From Ehretia macrophylla (taxonomy: Eukaryota > Streptophyta > Magnoliopsida > Boraginales > Ehretiaceae), in NCBI GenBank assembly GCA_037974665.1, contig CM075766.1, positions 48,999,069 to 49,063,068 on the forward strand: 64,000 nucleotides of DNA, read 5' to 3'. Positions 22,046 through 33,900 of the stretch are shown here, piece by piece. Below the pieces are notes generated by a model that searched no databases, was not told the DNA's origin, and saw nothing but the letters and a program-made list of their open reading frames with translations. Every line of letters starts with the position of its first letter. The stretch's first letter is position 1. The position numbers and the translations under genes were made by a program.

Positions 22046-24612
22046 ATCAAGCCTTCTCATTTCTTAAGAAAACCCTTCTCTTTCTTTAGGAATGAATTGG
22101 AGATTTCCGGGTATGAACTCCTAAATCATTTGGCTGTTCGACTTGCCTTCTTTCTTGGTGCCCCATGAAAGAGGATTAGAGCCAAGAAATATACATTACG
22201 ATATACATCATCTCTACTTCAATTAAAAGAAAAAGAAGAAACACTTCAAAGCCTTTTCCACTATTTCAAATAGGGCGATCCCGGGTGGTTGATAACTAAC
22301 TCTTCTTTTTGCGTCTTCTAGACTCTCCATAAAATGGAGAATAAGTGTTATTTTCTATCAAAAGAGGATCAGCGGAAGCTGGTGCATTTCTTTCATTCCC
22401 ACCTTCATAAGAAAGATCTTCCAGTTCCTTCCGATCAATGGTCAAATATCAGTTGTTACTAGTAAGTGAAGCAATCAAGCTAGTCTTATTTTCCAAGGTA
22501 AGAATTAGTCGCTGATCCGCTGTTACTCTTATAATAAGCTTTGATGCCGTTGATCCGCTGTTACTACTACTATCGCATATCAATTGTAGGTATACTAGTA
22601 CTCTGACTGACACTCATTTCCCTTGCCCTTTCTCTGATCTTGTTGTTGTTTTTCTCTTTTTTATTTAGTTATGTCGTCTTTATTCTTGCTTTTCTGTAGC
22701 TCCTGCTTTTGGCTCCGCTGGCTGCTCTCGGGCATGCTCGCCGGACCCCTTGTTGTGAGTGTTTCGGTTTGTTCCTTCCTCTTTTTTTTCCAAATAGTTC
22801 TGCCACCGCCGTTAAGGTTGTTTTTAGACAGGCTAGAGGCTAAAGATGCCACAAGGAGGAGGTTGGTTTTTGCCAAGGACCACAATTAAAGATCAACAAA
22901 GGGAATTATTTTAACATACACGTCTTATAGATCAGTCTAAATTCCCTCCAATTGAAAAAAGGCCGAGTTTCCTCCTTTCTAGCCTGATAGCCACCCGTGC
23001 TTTCGTCGAAGAAGCAAAGCCCTTGCTGCAAGTGGCAGATTCACCTGCTCGCTTAGCTGCAACTATTGCGCTTATGCCTCTCCCAAAGAGTTACCCCTAC
23101 CTTGTTTTAGAATAAAGTAAGAAGAAAAAGCCCGATTAAGACCATATCTTACGTTACTCTTTCAATTCCGATTAGAGGGGAAGCGTGGAGCCCAACAAAA
23201 GAGCAGATAATGTAGGCATTTCGATGGATAGAGCGAGAGGATATTCTGGTATATACCTGCCAGCCCGACCAGTATATGGGTAATCTTTCTATCTCTTTAG
23301 AGTAGCAATTCGATTTCAATATAGCAATAGCAGGAAAGACCTCTGAAAATTTTATCACTTAAGATAGTTTTTTTTCAAACGGGCAGGTATCCATATTGGT
23401 CAAGATTATGTGGTCATTGTCTTATCCGGGCGATTTCTTTCTCTGGTCAGTCTAAGGATGGATAGGGATAGAGGAGAAGAAGTAAGCAAGTGAAACGTTA
23501 GTGGTCTTTCAAATGTTTTGAGACCTCATTTCCAAGGGTCACATGTGGTTGAATACAAATCAATAGGTTGCAGTCCTTATGACTTTCTAGCTAATGGAAG
23601 ACTCTGGCTTTTAACATTCTCTTTTCTTTATCAATAGCCGGATATTCTTGCCGAAGTCCTTCATTTGGGTAGAGCTTATAGCCCTCTACATACTGAATTG
23701 AAAGCTAAATGCACCCCTAGAAAAGCAGTTCTAACAGGATAAAATCAAAACTACTACTTTTCGCTGACTTTACCCCAACCCTCTCTATCATAACTACATT
23801 CACCCGTATATTCTTACCTTAGAAAAGTCTATTCCCTCGCTCTATGCGCGTTACTATAAAGCAGTCGAAAGCGCTTACTACTGGACTAAAATAAGGAAAA
23901 GAGAACGAAAGCCTAAGTCATTACCCAAGATATTGTCTGTGATCCATAAGCTTCTCTCCCTTGATCTTATAACCACTTTTCTCTTAGCTTCTGACCTTAT
24001 AGGTAGGCTAGCCTGCCTTCTTCCTAGGAAGATCCCCTTGCCTTCCCTCTATTTTACCTATCTAGAAAAGCCATAAAACCGAGAAAAGTGGATAAAAACC
24101 TCCTACCCAAGGTACCGATTTACTGTATAAGGATCCATAAACCCCATTTCTCTTGGATTCCTTCCTTCTAGTCCCTTATTAGAAAGCATATGACTTAGCC
24201 CCCAGACCTCTTCTTGAAGGCCAAAAGAAAAGGCTCGGGTTGGTATTACTTCCTTACTCCCAGGAAAAGAGAAAAGAAAAAGATGAGTTAAGTTTTAGGG
24301 GCAGTTATCATCTTTATCATTTACTCTATTATCAAGCTTATCTGCAGTGGGAGTTTACGGCCTTAATAATAAATATATAGCATTGATTGGTGCCAAAGAT
24401 GAGACTTAGGAAATGAAGGTTTAAAGGATCACACTCAATCTCTGAGTCATATAGTTTAATACAGAGAAAGACTGACATAGCTTAAAGTGAATTCCTCTTC
24501 GAGACAATCATTTCCGTTTCGGTCGAGCATCTTCAATCCTCTCCTTCACTAGACAATCATTGCTGCAACAAAGTTAGTTTATGCAAGTACCTTCTGTTAA
24601 TCACAGGGCTGC
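22046..24612. other. Gene-free organelle-like spacer
   Basis: No gene, RNA or transposon domain is recognised. The sequence has the mixed, moderately GC composition with purine/pyrimidine clusters typical of plant mitochondrial spacer. A short motif at 24516-24545 also occurs near 53.5 and 55.8 kb, which links this stretch to the one with the mitovirus relic. The last five bases, GCTGC (24608-24612), are the target duplication of the following solo LTR. Confidence 0.4.
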
Positions 24613-27223
24613 TGTGATACCCCGAACCTGGCATGTATTCAATAGCATTTAAAGTTCATTTAAATTGCATTTTATTGACCTTTCACATTCTTTGACCAAA
24701 CTAGTTGACTTTTCATCTACATTGACCAACTAGGACAAGGTGGAAATTTTTGAAATGTTTAATAAAGGGCAAACTTGGGATTAGAAATAAAAAAATGCAA
24801 TGTTAAGTTAGTCAAATTTTGGGTCAACTTTGGAATTAAATCTGAACCAATTGGGGAAGATTTAGGTATCAAATTATATATGGTTGGAAAGCTCTATGAG
24901 TCTAGTTTCTGAGGCTTCAAACCGTTCATGAATTGGAGTTTTCTAGAAGAAGTTATGGCCGTTTTCGTAAGGTCGCGCATAGCTGTTTTGGTTTAGCGGG
25001 TTGACCGAATCTTTGACCTTTGACTTCCTGTCATTTTTTTTTTCTAAATAAGCAGAATGCAAACGAAAAAAACAAAGAAGAAAGGCTTGAAACCATGAGG
25101 AAAAGAAGGAGAAAAAAAAAGAAAATTTCAACTACAAATCACCAAATCTTTGCGTGAGCTTGCACGGGGTGGTTTCCGAGGCACTCTTCGAGGTTTTCCT
25201 AGCGTCTAGGAGCGTTTAAGGTGATGGTTTCATGTTTATTTGTGCATTTGAAAATGTTGAACATAAACTTTAATTTTTGTGATTTAACCGTAGGTTGTTA
25301 TTTTGTCTGTTTCGTTGCTTAAAGAATGTTTCCTAGCAATTGTAGAATGTGTATTTATAGCTTTTTAACATTTTCTGCGGTTGAATATCGAATTTGAAAT
25401 ATAAATTGTGTAATGAATAGTAAATTATGAATAGTAAACCCCCCTTTTGATGAAGTTGCTCCGTTACACGTTTTGTTGATGTAGGAAGATGCTAGATATA
25501 CTAGAATGCCTAAATGTGTGGTTTAATTGGAATGTGTAATGGAAAAACAGAGAAAAATGGCTTAGTGAAAGTCGGGGTCGTTTAGGTCGAGTTTGGCATT
25601 TTCTCGTTTTGTGTGTTGGCATTGTTTCGGGAGGCCATGGAAGTACTTTTGGTGCGATTATGGCGTTGGTTGGGTATTTGGTTGGTATAGTTGTAGTTCA
25701 AATGAGCAAAGGGGGAAATCGGGACTTTGCGTGAATTCTAGGGTAAAGTAGAGTTTCGGGGTCTTTAGACGTGCCTTATGGTGACCTAGGAGGATTGGTG
25801 AAGTCGGTTTCCAAAGCTCGTGGCTCGTTTGAAAGTAGTAGCATTTTGAAAGTTGAGGTCATTTTTGGAATTTTGTGTGATTTCATAGTATATTGCTTAT
25901 AGAATGTTTATAATGCTTATAGAATGTTTATATTGCTTATAGAATGCTTATAATGCCTATAGGATACTTGTTATTGCTTGATAAGGTTAATTGGTGTTGT
26001 TCTTGTTACTTGTTTGATTGTAAATGCTTGTTAATGCTTATTACGCTTGTTAGAGTTGATTATTGATTGAAATATTTATCAATTGTTGATAATGCTTGAT
26101 ATCTTGTTTATCGCTCGTTTATCGCCTTGTATCGAGTCTTGCATTGCATAGTGTCCAGCGCGTGAGTAATGGGCCTCTCTGGGTAGCCTCGGGTTGCCAG
26201 TGTTGGTTGCTCTAGCTCCGTGGCTATTCCCTTTCTCACTTGGGTTGCCTCCCAGGGAGATTTGGGTCGTAGAATTGATGGATACTTCTGGGGTATTCCA
26301 AACTGGTGTTATAAGGTGGATGCGCGCTTATTGTCATCGTTGTCAACATCAAGCTCGAGATTGATGTATCGCTCGTGAAATGGTACATTGCTTGTATGAG
26401 TGAACCATAGCCTTCAGAGTGTCGTATAGCTTTGAATGGTTATGTTAATGCTTTCAGTAATTGCTTATTGTATTGATTGTTTGTCTTGATTGCTTATTTA
26501 TCAGTTATATTGCTTAACTATCTTATTTGCATTGCACGACTTTATTTCTCTCCAACTCGATATCTGTCTCGCCCTCACTGAGTATACGTGTTGTGTATAC
26601 TCACTCCTCACCACCACATTTCAGGAAATGTCATGTTAGCTGGAAAGTTCGTGATTTCGTGAAAGTTCGTGCCTGAAGAGTTGTCTTGCGTGCCTATGTG
26701 GCTTGAGTGTCGAAGTTGTAAAGATATATGCTTTCATATGTTGTATGTATTTATTGTTAAAAGAAATGTAATTTAAATCTAGCTAGGTAGTTGAGGTAAA
26801 TTAATAAGCTAGTTTCTGTAATCAGTTAGCATAGCTTAACTTCAATGCATGTTGTAATGTCCAAAGGAAAAGAGCTAGAATGGCATGATAGTTTATTTTA
26901 TGCAGTAGCTTAGTATGGTTTAATTTTCAAGTTTGAGTGTACTTGTCAAAAATGAAAAGAGATAGGTTAGCTTTTAAATTGGAAATGTATGTATACTTGC
27001 TGAGTTTAATTGTTGAGAACCGAGGCTCGGATGGCCTTGAGGAAGTTTTGTATGGTTGGACACGGTGGTGGTCCATTTATATGCTATTACAGGTTTTACA
27101 TTTCGCCTAGAAACAGGGGAGACTCCCTCTGTTTTCCCTGAAAATTTTGCCCGGGTTTGGATTTGGGTTGTGATTAGATCGATTGATAGAACTCCCGGTC
27201 TCGAGAGGGATCGGGGTGTTACA
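24613..27223 (+). mobile_element. Solo LTR, family A, with perfect target duplication
   Basis: A 2611-bp LTR runs from TGTGATACCCCG to CGGGGTGTTACA, whose ends are near-perfect 12-bp inverted repeats. GCTGC flanks it on both sides (24608-24612 and 27224-27228). It matches the family A LTRs at 44296-46972 and 48775-51349 in several blocks, including 25753-25830. There is no primer site or interior. The perfect duplication shows that an entire element inserted here and later collapsed by LTR-LTR recombination. Confidence 0.92.
25892..25970 (+). repeat. Short tandem repeat in solo LTR
   Basis: About four imperfect copies of a roughly 20-bp unit like TTGCTTATAGAATGTTTATA. Other family A LTRs have only one or two units here, so the array expanded in this copy or its parent. 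Confidence 0.75.
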
Positions 27224-30200
27224 GCTGCTCTTTCTTTCTAATGGGGAAAGATTGCAGGAAGGGCTCTGCTCCACAGGATTCTCCTACCTTAATTAGTTTA
27301 CGGGTAGGACCTGCCTCTTTAGTTGGAAGGACTGCCGCCAGTTAAAGCTATGCACTAATTTACATTCTCGTATCGGGTCGGGTAGGATATGCTTTGAATC
27401 TAATTAAGACATTCCGCTTTTAAAGAGTCTCCGCCGCACACTTTCAACTTACTCTTTCTTAATTGAACCGGGTATATATATATATAACAAGAACACTCTT
27501 ATCCTCTCGGAAAGGAAAGGAAAGCCAAGCCTGTCTCCGTCGAGTAAACAGCTTTTCAGTGGACATATGAGGAGAAGGTCCAAGAAAAGGCTATAGGTCA
27601 TCGGCGATATGAGATGACAACCGGGGAGACAGGAAGAGAGAAAAGTCCATAGCTAGTACCTGCTCACCCCTTGCTTCTTCGATCGGGGAAAGAGTCTCAA
27701 ACAATCTGTACTGGGGAATACTTTAAGAAGGAAAAGCTTCCTTAGCGAAACGGGAAGGGAAGTCTCGAGAATATGGCTCCTAAACTAAGAAACATTTTCA
27801 ATTTCAACTTTAGCTGAAAGCTATGCGATGTGGAACAGTAAATTCCCTGCTTGGAACTAACAATTTCCCCATATGAACTCTTACTTCCCTCTGACTGAGG
27901 GGATAGTTTTAGTAGTTGAATGAATTCGAAGATTTTCCGATGGACCACTTCTATTACTACCGCCACTTCCTATTCCCCTAAAAATGTGAACATATCAGCA
28001 CAAGACGCATAACTGCCAAGACAATGTGGATCATCACTAAGAATCATCAGATCTAGAAGTCAAACCACTGATCTGCAGTTGTCTTTTACTTATTAGGCAA
28101 CAGCCACTTCCTTATATACATAAGAAATGGATTGATTGGGGTAAAAATTCACAGATGAAGAGTCATCAACCCCAGTAACATAGGTTCTGGAGTTGACAGC
28201 AGGGAAGGTAAATCAACTAGGGTTCTAATGCTAAGGCCATCACAGTCTTGGTTGAAGCATCCGTCCTAGGTGTCATACTCACTCAACATGGTCTCTCTCT
28301 TAAAATGGTTCATGAACAGAAGATATCGTCTTCTTCCTTACTTTTTGAGAGTCTTTCATAAGAACCTAAGGGATCCAACTCATACATCCAATCGTCTGTT
28401 GTCTTTAATATGAGGTAAGGTATCGGTCATAGGAAGATGGGCACATGATATCCCTATTAAAGGGGCGAAGCGGTTAGTGGAATAGTGTTGAATTTGCAGT
28501 TAGTAAGGACAGATGTGAACTAATTGTTTGATTCAGACGATTCCTCTTCTCAACAGCAGTCGTTAGGCCTTCCATCAATAGTTCAGTCGGAAGAGAGCGG
28601 TGTAGAGGAGAGATCTTGACTATTGGGATATCAATAATATTCTGATTTGGCGTATGACTATTACTGTTACTGTATTGCTAAGAGTTGCCGGCGAATGGGA
28701 GAGAGATTTGACTTTGAAAGAAGCAACTTTCACCTTGAAAGCCACTAAAGCTTCTTCCCTGTGCATGCATGGTTTGGCCGAGATGGAACACCTTTTCCTA
28801 AAGGAGTTGGAGTAGCAGTACCTTGCCTTTGACTTTACTGGCCTGCCTTCTCTTTACTTCTGGGGGGGCTTCCATCTCTCTCTAAGGCTGCCTTAGGCTA
28901 GTAGGGGTATGGACTTCTGAAAGCAACCACTTAGACTAGGCATCCTCATACGCTCCCCCCGTAGAAATCCGCTTTCAGAACGTAGGTTGGCCTCTTTGCA
29001 ACAAGCAAGGTAATCTATTTTTACGTCTTATTATGATCTGCTGACAGGGAAAGTAGCTAAACTCACATGCCCAGACCCAGGTGAAGGGATGCATTTTGGG
29101 TCTCAAGGAGGCAATTCTCCGATTATTTTGGGGTCAACTGACATGTGATCGATCGAGCTAGACTTTCTGAATGAGTTTGAGTTGGGCTTAGAAGCGAATC
29201 ACTATTTCCCCTATTCTAGAATAGTACTCAATACCTAGTCTATAAAGTCTCTCCCCACTGGCCTTCGCTCTACTCTTCGTACCAGCCTCAAACGCTAATG
29301 CCACTAGCTAGCAGACAGTGACAATAGCCTTCTTTCCCCCTTCCCTACTGGCATGTCAATCAGTAACCTTCCCATTTTTTATAGAAAAAGAGGGCTCCTG
29401 TCTGTTCATTCAAATAGGATCTTAAATTGATGTTCTCTTGATTGAAAAAGGAGGCTAAAGCTAAAGCATTGAATTCGTCGGTTCAATGTTAGGATCAATC
29501 AAGAAAAATATTGCGGCTTGGACCGACTTTCCTGTGTGCGCTTCTTACTCCTTGGTTGGTCAGTTGGACCCGCGTAAGTCAATATTTTAGTAATCCTACT
29601 CACCCCACAGCTTGACGAATCACGCAATGCGCTTTCTTCCCCACCGCCCCTACTTGCGAGCCTAGAAGCGCGACGCTTTGATATTGATAGTAGCATAGTG
29701 TATTCGCGTAGAAGACATCGAGGCAAGGAAGGGAAGTAAGAGTAGCAGGACTATTGAGGTGCCCTACCAATAAAGCCAGCTCAGTTCATCGATGACCTCA
29801 AAACCAGTGCATCACGCTATGCACTAGCTTGTTGAGGAGGGAACTGTTTAAGCTCTGTCTTTGTTTTACCTTGCTTGCCCTTTTCGTTTTTAGAGTCAAG
29901 GTTCGCTTTACTTATAGTCGAATATATTCTATTAAAACAAAGCCAAGAGACGATAGTGGCATCGGGATCAGACTGTCACCTATGTCTAAGCTCCGTGACT
30001 AGCTCCATTCTCATTATCTAAGTGATTCTTCATCACAGGACAACCTATAGGACTGGCCTGAAGGGCTTAAGGGAATTGAATTGCAGGAAGGTCCAACAGG
30101 TCAGGTAGTCCAAGAAGTCTTCTAACTGCTTGATGGCTTCTAGCTGGTACAACCCCCTCTCTCCTAATCTTGTCTATAAGAGCAGGTTCCTTCCCACTAT

Positions 30201-33200
30201 GCCACTGTATAGGCGTAGTCACTCAAGTGAAATTGAGTGTTGAGTGGCCGCTCCTGCTTGTGATTAAGAAGTTTCACTCCTCACTTGTTAAATGGAGTAC
30301 TTGGTGAATGTGTAATCACTGAGAGACTTCCCCTCTTTTTGTCATTATACCGACTGGGACAAACCCTCTCTTTTTCATTCCTGTCTAATTCTACGTATGC
30401 CTATTCCCCTGATTCAGTAGTTTTCTTTAGGTTGGGTCGGCTACTCCTTGATCTGGGCATACAACAGGGCTTGGGGTTTGGAAGTTGGTGATGGAGTCCG
30501 CCTAGGTAAATATCTTGACTTCTCATTTTCCGTTGTCTTTGACTTCGGAGCTGGTGCATCTGTGAGCAGGCTACTCCTTTCCATTCCCTCAACGGTTTGG
30601 TAAGCAGCTCATCTTGGTTGAGTTGCTTAGAACCTCTTCTGTCGGCCAAGCCATTTCTCCTTCATCTGTATTTGACTTTCCATTTTTGGTTGATGAAATA
30701 GAGGTTGACGGGGACGAAGGTTGGAAATCACCAATTGACTTCGATGCAGCTACAGATAGCTGTAGATGCTTTTCCCAAGAATAAATTCATTGTATACTGA
30801 GACTAAGTTGAGTTTGAGACGAGGAATTCAATATACTGGGATCCCCAAATCCTTCTTTTCAGAGGGCTGTCTGGAAGAGCTTGTTCTCTAGGGTTTCATA
30901 AAGTGAAGTTCTTTTCCACTGCCTGACTTTTCCTGTCACCCTTCGGCCAACTTTTATCTCATCTTCTTTCTTTTGGGTTAGGAAAGATGAGAGTAGGGCT
31001 TTCCTCTCCTCTTGTCAATGGTTTGAGAGTTGCGTTGGCGTGACGCTAATCTACTGATATTCGAGTGCTTGAGTCTCACTCATGTTATGCCTTTGGCCCA
31101 GTTGTTGGATAATCGATAGTTGCTGTCGGATTTCTTGATGTTTTAATAGCTAAACTAATTGCCCGATCTGATATATTAGCACTGGTTATCTTAGACGCCG
31201 ACTTCCCATTTCTCATGCCCCTATTAGATTAGAGAGTTTTTATGTTCCGTAATCTATAAATGAAGATGAAGTGGCTTACGCACCTACTTTTGCTCTTGGA
31301 ACAACAGGTTTACTAGTTCCCTATCTAGTCAATTGGGCTATCGATCCTGAGTCGATCGGTAAGGGAAAATTTCTTGTAGCCCCCCTTTCTTTTGTCTTCC
31401 CTGACCGGGGCATGAGCCAGAACGGACTGACTGGCATCAGAAAATCTCGTCTACAAGGTTTCAACCGCTCTAGTGGTAGTTGATTTTCCTACGCTGGCTT
31501 CAGTCAATATATTGCATTGCGTGCTCCTTCCCCGGGGATCAAAATATTCTTAAGAAGGGTTCCGTCTCAAACTCCGAGTGCTTTCCAAGGAGATCTAGTT
31601 AGGGTTGATGTGGCCACCTGCTGTTATACCCGAATCAACTCCATTAATTTATGGCATAGATAGATCAGGGTCAAAATCCTCAAAGGGGCTTGTCCCCCTA
31701 ATCACTACAAGACGGCTAGTGCCAGATCTGAGTCCGAGTATGAACAGCTGGAAAAAGGGCTGATTGGAGAATCTATAGTGGCTCTTGCATCTAACTTTGA
31801 GACCTCAACTGGCTTTCTTTTGTTGTTTGATGGGCGTATTGAATGTTAAAAGCAATTAGCTATGGTTTTCCTCTTGTATCCAATAGATGGGCTTGTTTTC
31901 GTGCCTAACAGCTCATCTTGCTACTCCATGAGATCTGATTCGAACTCAAGAATGGGGCGAGTCCCTTTGATTTGATGCTGCTAACCTCGATGCGGTTGTG
32001 TTGTTTGCTCTCCCTCTCAGTTGTTATGTCCCTTCCCGCTAGTGCTACTTTGCCTTCTTTTCCCCTGGAGACCATTCTTTACCTGAACCCAACCTAAAAG
32101 GGAAGATTAGTCCTTGTCTTCTCTAAAAGCTTCTCTGATTTCGTTGACATAAATGAAAGCGTAGTAGGGCAAGAAGCGGTTGAACTAATGGCCTTGAATG
32201 AACCAGCCTGAACTGAAAAGGAATAGTTGGATTTCCAACCATAGTCATGGCTTTCTTCGGCTGCTCTCACTATTGGTATGGCGGCTTGAAGCTACCATTT
32301 CTTCTTTATTGAAGTCAGTACAGAAGGACCTTGAATGCACTTTGCTTTCTCATATCGATCGGCGTAAAGGTTCAGCTTGGTAGACCTCATAGACAAAGAG
32401 AATAGGATCCCGACCTAAGAAAGGAAAATGATATCAGCTCCAGAACCTCTCGATCAAGTAGCTTCTACTTTTTCTATTCAAGACGGGGAGAAATCATCAA
32501 TTCAATTAGATGTCGGTTGTTTCTTGAAACTAGCTGCCAGAACTGGGCTAGATAGGGCATGCGAAGGGCAAAGGGGATGGCTTCTTGCTGTTCAAACTCC
32601 CTATCATCGTATGTAAGATGAAGAGAGAGATGTTCAATATTGTTTCTCCTTTGCTTACCTTCTTTTAGTGCGCTTTGATGGCTTTGTTGTTTGCTTTCTG
32701 ATAGCAACAGCTGCAACAATTCCATATCTATCTGGTCTCGGGGGATGCATCTCATTGAATGTTTTCAGCATCTCTCTCTGAAGCCGGACTCCCCTTTCTA
32801 CTGAGCTATTCTCCTACGCTGATCGATTGGGCTTGCTCTGCTCTCAGCTTAAGTCAAGTGATTTAGGGAATAAAGAATAGAAGGTTCATCCATGCTTTTA
32901 ACAATCTCTACTATTACTGGTTAGACCGACTTACTGGCTAATTTCATTCCTTCCCGCTTCCCCCATTCCGTGTCTCCAACCGGCCATAGTGAACTTAGAT
33001 GATTCATCCTAACTTAATCGGGGTTTTAACTTTCCTTCATCCATGGGACTAGCCTATTATCTTCTTTCATAGGCTATAGATCATTCACCTCAATTTCACA
33101 AGCAATTGAGTGGCTTAACGCTCCTTCCTCTCCCTGAGAATAAGTTCGGGTATAGCCCTTCTTAACTAACAATAATGGAATCAAAGAGAGACTTGATTGA

Positions 33201-33629
33201 TCTTGTATTAGGTGTATAACAAAAGAGATTCTCCATAGAGTGCAAACTTTCAATTTAGATTCAAACAATAAAAAGACAAGGTGCGAAGCGAAGACTTAGA
33301 GTACATAGCCGGGGAAATAGCACTGATGGTAGGGCTTCCTCATCTCATCTCCCCCTAGAGTTAAGATGTTAGGGGTAAGAGAAGAGGAGTAAGCTAAAAA
33401 GCAAAGTAAAATAAAGAAAGGGTTTTAGCGGGTAAGGAAGATAGAAGTCCTTGCCCTCCCATCTCAGAAGGTCAGAAGGTGATTCCTTTGCTTGGCTACT
33501 TTAGTTTGACTACACTATGAAAAGCATCTCTCAATATTAATTCTTATCTGTTTGGCATTAGTGCCTTCTTCTTTTTCCCCTTTTCCTTCGCATAGAATGA
33601 AAAACCTCATGTATAACAACTATGTTATC
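27224..33629. other. Long gene-free organelle-like spacer
   Basis: No conserved gene is recognised over about 6.4 kb. Short open frames occur (for example 30285-30491 plus and 31271-31483 plus), but none resembles a known mitochondrial or nuclear protein. A faint RNase H-like string around 28228-28310 (EASVLGVILTQHG) may be another Ty3 relic but is too short to call. A short TA run lies at about 27476-27487. The stretch is contiguous with the nad3-rps12 pseudogenes, so mitochondrial origin is likely for at least part of it. Confidence 0.4.
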
Positions 33630-33900
33630 AATTATTTGGTGTCCAGGTACAAAGAGCTACAGTGCATGGGTGCAATGAGCATACCCGCTAAAGCCCTCGT
33701 CGGGCTGAGAAAGAAAGAGATATTGATGAAAGGGCAGTAATAATTAGCAAGCCCAAAGAATGATTGAAGCTCCTTTATCTTCGTCGGGGCCTGCCACTCA
33801 GTGATAGCACGGACCTTCTCCTTGTCCATGCATATAGTTCATTCCCTTATCCAGTGGCTGAGGAACAGAATTTCGTGCTGTGCAAATGAGGAGAGAAAGA
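33630..33900 (-). pseudogene. Ty3/gypsy reverse transcriptase fragment
   Basis: On the minus strand the end of a reverse transcriptase domain is visible: EILFLSHWIRE, a stop, then MDKEKVRAITEWQAPTKIKE and LQSFFGLANYYCPFI. This is the conserved junction between the polymerase thumb and the connection to RNase H in Ty3/gypsy elements. Similarity ends abruptly near 33690 and there are no neighbouring pol domains or LTRs. It is an isolated fragment in organelle-like DNA, of a kind known from plant mitochondrial genomes. Confidence 0.8.

Noticed and set aside
28228..28310. Possible RNase H-like string of a Ty3 element
   Set aside because: Only about 25 residues with a weak D-A-S-type resemblance and no continuation on either side.
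31271..31483. 70-codon frame with a short hydrophobic stretch
   Set aside because: It does not match any mitochondrial or plastid protein I know and has no supporting context.
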